Part shown: in pieces, positions 58,701-64,000 of the stretch
Numbering within the stretch: position 1 is the first letter of the stretch
Layout: every line of letters begins with the position of its first letter
NCBI GenBank assembly: GCA_038214535.1
Contig: JBBQRS010000006.1
Span: 17,182 to 81,181, forward strand
Direction: 5' to 3'
Source: JBBQRS01 sp038214535
GTDB taxonomy: Bacteria > Chloroflexota > Anaerolineae > CG2-30-64-16
Length of the DNA stretch: 64,000 nt
Notes under the pieces: model-generated
What the model was told of the DNA's origin: nothing
The model's input: only the letters and a program-made list of their open reading frames with translations
Databases searched by the model: none
Position numbers and translations under genes: made by a program

Positions 58701-61700
58701 GTTTCTATTGGGTCACCCGGTCCAAGATGACAGCGGTCATGACCGATACGGTGCGCACCAACTACGCCGGTGAGGCCACCCTGAACTGGAAGCCGTTGCA
58801 GGCGGGCAATCACAAGATCGAGGCCACGGCGCGCGACCGGGCGGGCCATCAAATCCGCAGCGCGGCCTGGGTATGGGTCACGGGGCCGGGCTACGTGTCA
58901 TGGCGACAGGACAACAACGACCGCATCCAACTCATCCCGGATCGCAATTCGTATGAAGTGGGCGATACGGCGCGCGTGCTGGTCGCCAGCCCCTATCAGG
59001 GGAAAGTCAACGCTCTGCTGACCATCGAGCGCGGCAGCATCATCGAAAATAAGGTGATCGCGCTCACGGGCAACAGCCAGGTGCTGGAGATCCCCGTGGA
59101 AAGCGCTTTCGCCCCGAACGCGTTCGTCTCGCTGGTGATCGTCAAGGGGATGGACGCGACCACGCCTGATCCGTCGTTCCGCGCCGGGCTGGCCGAGCTC
59201 AAGGTTTCCGTGGCGGATAAGGAGTTGGAAGTCAAGGTCACGCCGCGCACTGCGGAGACGGCAAAGAACGGCGCGCCACAAGCGGGGCCACGCGACACAG
59301 TGACGTATGACATTCAAACGCTCGATCGGCAGGGCAAACCCGTCAGCGCCGATGTTTCGCTGGCGCTCGTAGACAAGGCCGTCCTCACGCTGGCTGACGA
59401 CTCGGCCGGGAGTTTGATGGATCGGTTCTATAACGAGAGACCGAACGGTATCCAGACTGCGGCCACGCTGGTGGTCAACGTGGATCGGTTGGTCGCCCAG
59501 GTGCCGGAAGGCGGCAAAGGTGGCGGCGGAGGCGGAGGGGCCGGGCCGGAAGGTCTGACCGTCCGGAGTGAGTTCCTCGACCTGGCGTTCTGGCAGGCCA
59601 GCGCACACACCGGCACGGACGGCAAGGCGCAGGTGAAGGTGACGCTGCCCGACAACCTGACGACCTGGACGATGGACGCGCGCGCCGCTTCGCCGGAGAC
59701 GCTGGTCGGCCAGAGCAAGAGCGATCTGATCGCCACGCAACCGCTGCTGATCCGCCCCACGCTGCCGCGCTTCTTTGTGGATGGTGACCGCGCCGAGATC
59801 GGCGGGATCATCCAGAACAGCACCGCAGGGCCGCTGACGATCAGCGCGACTCTGAAGGCAAGCGGCATGAAGGTCGGAACGACTGCGGAAGTCAAGGCGA
59901 CGATTCCCGCCAACGGCAGCCAGAAGTTGACGTGGCCCGTCACGGTTGACACCGATGGTGATACGGTCGTCGTGACGATGACCGCGCGTGCGGAGACCGG
60001 CGGGCTGAGCGATGCGGTCGAGATCACGCTACCGGTCTACCGCTACAGCACGCCGGAAGTCACGGGCACGAGCGGGCAGGTCGAGCCGGGCGAGACGCGC
60101 CTGGAAAGCGTCCTGGTTCCGCAAAATGCCGAGCCGGACCGCGGCGGCCTCGATGTGACCATCGAGCCGAGCCTGGCGGCAGGGATGCGCGGCGGGCTGA
60201 CCTATCTCGAACACTATCCCTATGAGTGCGTCGAGCAGACGATGAGCCGCTTCCTGCCCAACGTGGCGACCTATCTCGCGCTGAACGAGTTGGGAATCGA
60301 GCGGCCCGGCCTGAAGGCGCAACTGGAACAAGACGTGAGCGTGGGCTTGCAGAAGATCTACAGCAAGCAGCACATAGACGGCGGCTGGGGCTGGTGGCAG
60401 ACGGACAAGTCCAACGTGCCGATCACCGCATATGTGGTCTTCGGGCTGGCCAAGGCGCGTGAGGCGGGGTTTGCGGTGGATCCGGCGGTGCTGAACCGCG
60501 GGACGCAGTTCTTACAGCAAAACCTCGAAGCGCCGGGGAGCCTGAGCAGTTGGCAGGCGAACCAGCAGGCCTTTGCGGTCTACGCACTGGCCGAAGCAGG
60601 CGTCGAAGAACCGAACCGAGCAGGCGCGCTGTATGAACAGAGGGAGAAGCTGAGCCTGTTCGCTGAGGCGTATCTGGCGCTGGCGCTCGACAAGATCGGC
60701 GACGATGCCGCGCCGGCGCGTGTCACCACGCTGCTGGATGATCTCTCCGCGGCGGCCATCACTTCGGCAACCTCAACCCACTGGGAAGAGGAGTTCGTGG
60801 ATTATCGCAGCATGAACACGGACGTGCGAACCACGGCCATCGTGCTGGATGCTATCGCGAAGCTCGACCCAAAGAACCTGTTAGCCCCCAATGCGGTGCG
60901 CTGGCTGATGAGCGTCCGTCAGGCGGATCACTGGGAGACAACGCAGGAGAGTGTCTGGTCCATCCTGGCGCTGACGGACTGGATGGCAGCGTCGGGTGAA
61001 TTGGAAGGGGCCTACACGTGGACCGTCCGGCTCAACGACAGCGAGATCGGGACGGATAGCGTCACCCCGCAAACGATCGAGGAGACGACGCTGCTCCAGA
61101 TGACGATGGCTGAACTGCTGCGAGATCGCGCCAACGCGCTGGAACTCGCACGCAGCGCTGGGCCGGGGCAGATGTACTATAGCGCGTACCTGCGCACCTA
61201 TCTGCCGGTCGCCGATGTAGAAGCCCTCGACCGCGGGATGACCGTGAACCGGCACTATCGTATGGCGGACTGCGGAAAACCGGAAGGCGAGACCTGCCCG
61301 CCGATCACCACGGCGCGAGTGGGCGATGTCGTGGATGTGGTGGTGGACATCACCGTCCCAAGCACGATGCACTACCTGATCGTAGAGGACCCGCGGCCGG
61401 CCGGGCTGGAGCCGATTGATACCAGCCTGCGCACGACCAGCGCCGCGCTGGAAGGGCCACAGATGGAAACAACGGACGCAGCGCGACCGGGCTGGTGGTG
61501 GGCGCCGACGGCGGTTGATCTGCGAGACGCAAAGACGGCGCTCTTCGCGACCACACTCGCGCCGGGCAGCTATCGCTTCACCTATCAAGCCCTGGCGACG
61601 CTGCCAGGTGCATACCTGACGCTACCGCCGACGGGGTATCAGATGTACTTCCCCGAAGTGTGGGGCCGTGGCGCCGGCAGCACGTTCACCGTGACGAACT

Positions 61701-61702
61701 GA
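55733..61702 (+). CDS. Alpha-2-macroglobulin family lipoprotein with thioester motif
   Basis: This 1989-aa protein has a lipoprotein signal (LNLILAACSSG). Several N-terminal Ig-like/Big_5 domains follow, each with an 'ITFDQPMD', 'VAFNRPV' or 'VTFSMPMD' strand. MG domains then carry GxxVYWKAIVRR and PDYLY-like blocks (YTDRPIYRPGQTVYWK). A Gly-rich bait-like stretch lies at ~1260-1273, and the ANA-like LPDNLTTWTMDARA comes next. The thioester is HYPYECVEQTMSRFLPN (Cys1499, Gln1502), inside an alpha/alpha toroid. Such proteins trap attacking proteases and are paired with PBP1C for wall repair after breach. It is last in the ABC-PBP-macroglobulin cluster. The pairing with pbpC is established for other bacteria. 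Confidence 0.93.
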   Translation: MKQRVRFVSLLNVVLVLNLILAACSSGLPIAPAAQPAASRAETIDVGPAQEAVASPAPMTPVVAAISPARGEEQPLDAPVRITFDQPMDPASTQAAFEIAPQTAGEVKVNGRELVFTPKNAFERAADYTISVADTAKSAAGLTLSAPVIQDFRTVGYLEVSSTQPEDGATDVTVNRPITVAFNRPVVPLTGVSGQAGLPQPLVISPAVEGTGEWLNTGIYQFTPKNGLAASTTYSVTVKAGLTDTRGAVLEQDVVFNFRTTDPTVVRWLPENNTNLPIQNPITVTFSMPMDRASTEEAFSLRNDAGVAVEGAFTWQADDMVMGFKPRKALDYGQRYTAEVATSAMAASRMGTLRDRSNRKRGFLAVSLPEIVRTDPSEGNLRADPMGGITFYFKSPMNPGTFITDSLTILPKPTRVYTNYNPYDNSLWVDFNKLPATSYTVTLSGKVADPYGNTLGDDFKVTFLTRDYDPMLEINTPAQIGTYNAYTNTEAVITYRNVPKITFSLYRTELDDYLSMTGTRKWEAWDRYAPQKDDLIRSWTEKTTARPNRIAVIRVPLTDTQGNQLPPGFYYLELAGDAKASIDPMSTRRLLARTDLNIVLKTGQDEALAWVTDLKSGQPVSGADVRFYTQDKVDAVITTDKDGLAHLTDIRARDYWEPLVAIATTKTGGFGVASSDWSNGISPWDFNLSGGTSGQPYNAYVYTDRPIYRPGQTVYWKAIVRRDRDAQYSLPDAGQAISVTINDDRGNVVIEQSLTLTPQGTVDGELTLAPDATTGYYYLTAKLREDNSFGVGFQVAEYRKPEYELVATTDKPEYTQGEQINITAQASYFFGGPVKDAKVQWVMLAADQYFSPPGKEGYSFTDWNWYDDGQTYYGGELSRGEGRTDKDGRFTFSAPADISKFKQGQRFTFDITITDANNQPVSTQATALVHKGAFYIGLKPTEYVATVGQPAQVAVITVDPQGLPVANQDVTLVVNQVEWRSVREKAEDGRFYWVTRSKMTAVMTDTVRTNYAGEATLNWKPLQAGNHKIEATARDRAGHQIRSAAWVWVTGPGYVSWRQDNNDRIQLIPDRNSYEVGDTARVLVASPYQGKVNALLTIERGSIIENKVIALTGNSQVLEIPVESAFAPNAFVSLVIVKGMDATTPDPSFRAGLAELKVSVADKELEVKVTPRTAETAKNGAPQAGPRDTVTYDIQTLDRQGKPVSADVSLALVDKAVLTLADDSAGSLMDRFYNERPNGIQTAATLVVNVDRLVAQVPEGGKGGGGGGGAGPEGLTVRSEFLDLAFWQASAHTGTDGKAQVKVTLPDNLTTWTMDARAASPETLVGQSKSDLIATQPLLIRPTLPRFFVDGDRAEIGGIIQNSTAGPLTISATLKASGMKVGTTAEVKATIPANGSQKLTWPVTVDTDGDTVVVTMTARAETGGLSDAVEITLPVYRYSTPEVTGTSGQVEPGETRLESVLVPQNAEPDRGGLDVTIEPSLAAGMRGGLTYLEHYPYECVEQTMSRFLPNVATYLALNELGIERPGLKAQLEQDVSVGLQKIYSKQHIDGGWGWWQTDKSNVPITAYVVFGLAKAREAGFAVDPAVLNRGTQFLQQNLEAPGSLSSWQANQQAFAVYALAEAGVEEPNRAGALYEQREKLSLFAEAYLALALDKIGDDAAPARVTTLLDDLSAAAITSATSTHWEEEFVDYRSMNTDVRTTAIVLDAIAKLDPKNLLAPNAVRWLMSVRQADHWETTQESVWSILALTDWMAASGELEGAYTWTVRLNDSEIGTDSVTPQTIEETTLLQMTMAELLRDRANALELARSAGPGQMYYSAYLRTYLPVADVEALDRGMTVNRHYRMADCGKPEGETCPPITTARVGDVVDVVVDITVPSTMHYLIVEDPRPAGLEPIDTSLRTTSAALEGPQMETTDAARPGWWWAPTAVDLRDAKTALFATTLAPGSYRFTYQALATLPGAYLTLPPTGYQMYFPEVWGRGAGSTFTVTN

Positions 61703-61731
61703 GACTCTGACCTAAAAACTGCACATCGCTT

Positions 61732-61798
61732 CCCTTTGTAGTAACGGCTTTAGCCGTTGGGGTGTCCCCCTAACGGCTAAAGCCGTTACTACAAAGGG
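61732..61798. repeat. Intergenic inverted repeat, family A (copy 3)
   Basis: CCCTTTGTAGTAACGGCTTT ... AAAGCCGTTACTACAAAGGG, a perfect 27-bp dyad with a GGGGTGTCCCCCT loop. It differs from copy 1 by paired changes in both arms (GTGACGG/CCGTCAC to GTAACGG/CCGTTAC), so the base pairing is kept. Confidence 0.88.
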
Positions 61799-61808
61799 GA
61801 ATGCGAAC

Positions 61809-61846
61809 AAAAAAGGCTGCCCGCGGTTTACCGCGGGCAGCCTTTT
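61809..61846. terminator. Bidirectional Rho-independent terminator
   Basis: A perfect 16-bp stem AAAAGGCTGCCCGCGG/CCGCGGGCAGCCTTTT with a TTTA loop. It has U-runs in both directions and lies between the convergent macroglobulin and M16 genes. Confidence 0.9.
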
Positions 61847-61863
61847 ACTATGCGAAGCAAACC

Positions 61864-63174
61864 TCAGGGGCCGGCGACGGCGCGCACGTAGGCGTCAGGA
61901 ACCAGATAGCGGGCCGCGACCGCCTGAATTTCCGCGGGCGTGAGGCGCTCGATGCCGCTGGTGTAGCGTTCGAGATAATCGAGACCCAGGCCGTGCCACT
62001 CCAGATCAAGCAGCAGGCTCGCTACGCCTTCGTTCGTCTCCAGTTGCAGCGGTAACGACCCGATCAGGTATCGCTTGGAGTCTTCAAGCTCGTCTTCGGG
62101 CACAAGCTCATCGCGCATCCGCGCCACTTCTTCCAGGATCGAGGCCGAGGCGCGCTCGACATTCTCCGGCGCGACGCCGGCTGAGGTGATCCAACTCCCG
62201 GTTTCTTTACCGCCGGCCAACGAGCTGTACGAGTAATAGGCCATGCCCTGCGCCTCGCGGACGCTTTCACCCAGGCGACCCATCATCCCGAAGACACCGA
62301 GAACTGTATTCGCCAGGCGCGCGGCCTCATAATCGGGATCGGTGCGCCGCATCGCGCGCCAGCCCATGATGATATCGGATTGGAATTTTTCGGGCACCAG
62401 CACGTACTTGTTGCGCACGTCATTCAGGTCGGGCAGCGGAGGGATTTGCGCGCGCGCCGGTCGTTGCGCGTCCCAGCCACCCAACGCAGCCTCGACGCGG
62501 CGGACGGCCTCTTCGGCGGCAATCGCGCCGGCGACGGTGATCACCATGTTTTGCGGCGCGAAGTACTCGGCGTGAAACTGCGCCATCGCATCGCGTGAGA
62601 TCGCCGCGTTGGATTCGGGCGTCCCCAGCGAGTCGCGACCGTAGGGATGATCGCCGTACATCATTCCTAAATACGCCAAGCCGGCCATCGAGCCGGTGTC
62701 ATTTTCGCGTTCACGAATCGCCGTCAGTCGTTGCCCGCGGACGCGCTCGACGTACTCGACCGGGAAGGTGGAGTAACGCAGTTCGTCCGACAGGATATCG
62801 AGGATGAGGTCGAGGTCTTCAGTAAGCGACTTTCCGGCAAAGCGTGTGATGTGGGCCTCAGACCAGAAGCTCATCGAGGCGCTGGCCGATTCAACCGTGT
62901 CGCTGATCTCGGCAAAACTGCGGCGCGACGTGCCGCGCGTGAGCATCGTCGCCATGAAGGAAGCCAGCCCGCGCAGGTCCTCCGGCTCATCGAGATTGCC
63001 GGCCTGAACGTAACCACGCATCGCCACGGAGGGCGCGTTCCAGTTCTCACGCGCCAGCACGATGATGCCGTTGGGCAGCGTGGCTCGCAGCACATCGTCA
63101 GAGCCGGGCATAGACGAGACGCGTGGCTCCTTTGGGGAAACAAACCAGCGCGGACCCGAAGGGTGAATTTGCAT
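61864..63174 (-). CDS. M16 family peptidase-like protein without zinc-binding motif
   Basis: This 436-aa protein has two M16 half-domains. The N-terminal block reads EPEDLRGLASFMATMLTRGT, where active M16 enzymes have GLAHFLEHMLFKGT. The HxxEH zinc motif is therefore lost (Ser-Phe-Met-Ala-Thr). C-terminal features LGGWDAQRPARAQIPPLPDL and REAQGMAYYSYSSLAGGKE are normal. It is most likely the non-catalytic partner of the M16 protein encoded just upstream (3-bp gap), as in mitochondrial processing peptidase and many bacterial M16B pairs. Confidence 0.9.
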   Translation of the reverse strand: MQIHPSGPRWFVSPKEPRVSSMPGSDDVLRATLPNGIIVLARENWNAPSVAMRGYVQAGNLDEPEDLRGLASFMATMLTRGTSRRSFAEISDTVESASASMSFWSEAHITRFAGKSLTEDLDLILDILSDELRYSTFPVEYVERVRGQRLTAIRERENDTGSMAGLAYLGMMYGDHPYGRDSLGTPESNAAISRDAMAQFHAEYFAPQNMVITVAGAIAAEEAVRRVEAALGGWDAQRPARAQIPPLPDLNDVRNKYVLVPEKFQSDIIMGWRAMRRTDPDYEAARLANTVLGVFGMMGRLGESVREAQGMAYYSYSSLAGGKETGSWITSAGVAPENVERASASILEEVARMRDELVPEDELEDSKRYLIGSLPLQLETNEGVASLLLDLEWHGLGLDYLERYTSGIERLTPAEIQAVAARYLVPDAYVRAVAGP

Positions 63175-63177
63175 GAT

Positions 63178-64000
63178 TCAGTCGGCCTCCAGACCGTCAG
63201 CGCCCTCATCAGGTATGGATCCGCCATTGCCGTTGGGGACATACCAGCCGATATTGCGTTGCGTGCGCGCCAGATAGGTTTGGGCGACGCGTTGGACATC
63301 TTCCACCGTCACGGCGGCGATGTTTTCGAGAAAGGTCTCGAACCATTCGGCGTCGGCAACGATTTCGCTGAAGCCGAGCCAGAACGCCTGATCGGTCACC
63401 GTTTCGCTGGAATAGGCGAACTGGGCGCGCGTCTGCTTGATTGCCTTGGCCAGCTCTTCCTCGCTCACCGACTCCTGCTGCATCCGCTCGATCTCGGTGA
63501 AGAACGCCTCTTCGACCGCCAACGGCGTTTGCCCGTCGCGCACAGTGGCCGAGAAGGAAAGCAGATACGGGTCAACGGTCGCGCTCATGTTGCATGAGGC
63601 GGACACCGCCAGCTCGGTTTCGACCAGCGCGCGATAGAGCCGCGAGCTGCGATTGCCCGTGCCCCCGCCCCAAAGCGTCATCGGCTTGGCCCCGCCCAGG
63701 ATCGAGTCGAGGATCACCATCGGGAAGTAATCGGGGTCAGTGGCTGCGGGCGCCCGATAACCGATCTCGACATAGATGGTCGAGCCGGGACCTTCCACCG
63801 TCACGCGGCGCTCGCCGCGTTGCAACGGCTCCTTCGTCGGCGCGTAATTGTTCTCCGGGCCGGCGGGAATCCCCCCGAAAAGCTCCTCGATGCGCGCCAA
63901 CATTTCCGCCGGCTGAAAATCGCCGGCGACGGCGACGATCGCATGATTCGGCTTGTAGTAAGTCTGGTAATGCGCGAACAGTTGGTCGCGCGTCATCGTT
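63178..64000 (-). CDS. M16 family peptidase, C-terminal part (5' end outside window)
   Basis: 273 residues are visible, and the frame stays open to the window edge. The part seen holds the end of the first M16 half (YKPNHAIVAVAGDFQPAEML, a strong family block) and the second half with ELFGGIPAGPENNY and RSSRLYRALVETELAVSASC. The region carrying HxxEH lies beyond base 64000, so catalytic status is unknown; the degenerate partner gene 3 bp downstream suggests this is the catalytic subunit. It ends in an acidic tail (IPDEGADGLEAD). Confidence 0.88.
   Translation of the reverse strand, partial: TMTRDQLFAHYQTYYKPNHAIVAVAGDFQPAEMLARIEELFGGIPAGPENNYAPTKEPLQRGERRVTVEGPGSTIYVEIGYRAPAATDPDYFPMVILDSILGGAKPMTLWGGGTGNRSSRLYRALVETELAVSASCNMSATVDPYLLSFSATVRDGQTPLAVEEAFFTEIERMQQESVSEEELAKAIKQTRAQFAYSSETVTDQAFWLGFSEIVADAEWFETFLENIAAVTVEDVQRVAQTYLARTQRNIGWYVPNGNGGSIPDEGADGLEAD

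Overview
The window is about 62% GC DNA from a free-living bacterium, most probably a Chloroflexota (Anaerolineae-like) genome. This is inference from gene content and protein style: a large-type SRP RNA, a PyrF-PyrE fusion, a PPi-type phosphofructokinase, a sodium-pumping decarboxylase, a CAD-like short dihydroorotase, and many short hairpin repeats between genes. No rRNA, phage, insertion sequence, CRISPR array or integrase was seen. The region reads as ordinary chromosome, densely coding on both strands.

Layout. 1-13 kb: a thioredoxin-reductase-like flavoprotein cut by the window edge, coupled to a cNMP-binding histidine kinase; a short DnaE-type polymerase; an MFS transporter; a small monooxygenase and an iron alcohol dehydrogenase; then, on the minus strand, galactokinase and a double GNAT protein. 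11.5-17 kb: a BNR/HEAT-repeat membrane protein, a 2-hydroxyacid dehydrogenase homologue without its catalytic Arg, and a GT39-like glycosyltransferase. 17-19.6 kb, minus strand: a complete SRP RNA gene with promoter and terminator, an SPFH/NfeD pair and two tRNA-Ser genes. 19.6-23.3 kb: a four-gene Na+-translocating biotin-dependent decarboxylase operon. 23-33 kb: a DUF4037 protein, a secreted LysM-CAP protein, GlgX, a uracil/xanthine permease, an orphan FAD subunit of the xanthine dehydrogenase type, and two paralogous lipoproteins of unknown function with internal duplications. 33-40 kb: PPi-type PFK, a Thr/Ser dehydratase, and an osmoprotectant ABC importer with a DNA glycosylase gene (tag) inserted in the operon. 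39.7-45 kb: the pyrimidine cluster pyrC-pyrB-pyrFE-pyrD-pyrK. 45-49 kb: an IYD-like nitroreductase, a MocA/XdhC molybdoenzyme maturation pair and a CoA-transferase. 49-62 kb: a heterodimeric ABC exporter behind a leader peptide and alternative hairpins, then a PBP1C-like enzyme and its usual partner, an alpha-2-macroglobulin lipoprotein. 62-64 kb: an M16 peptidase pair, the second gene cut by the window edge.

Two signals stand out. First, the region before the ABC exporter has a promoter, a 20-codon ORF containing Arg-Leu-Arg, and mutually exclusive hairpins, as expected for drug-sensing ribosome-mediated attenuation. Second, hairpin repeats with a shared CACTAC-like tail occur at about ten places between genes; one supplies the stop codon of xdhC, and an unrelated hairpin repeat sits in frame inside the same gene. 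Many promoters follow one pattern (TTGnnn, 17 bp, TAnnnT), and in four genes the -10 box lies 6-7 bp before the ATG, predicting leaderless mRNAs.
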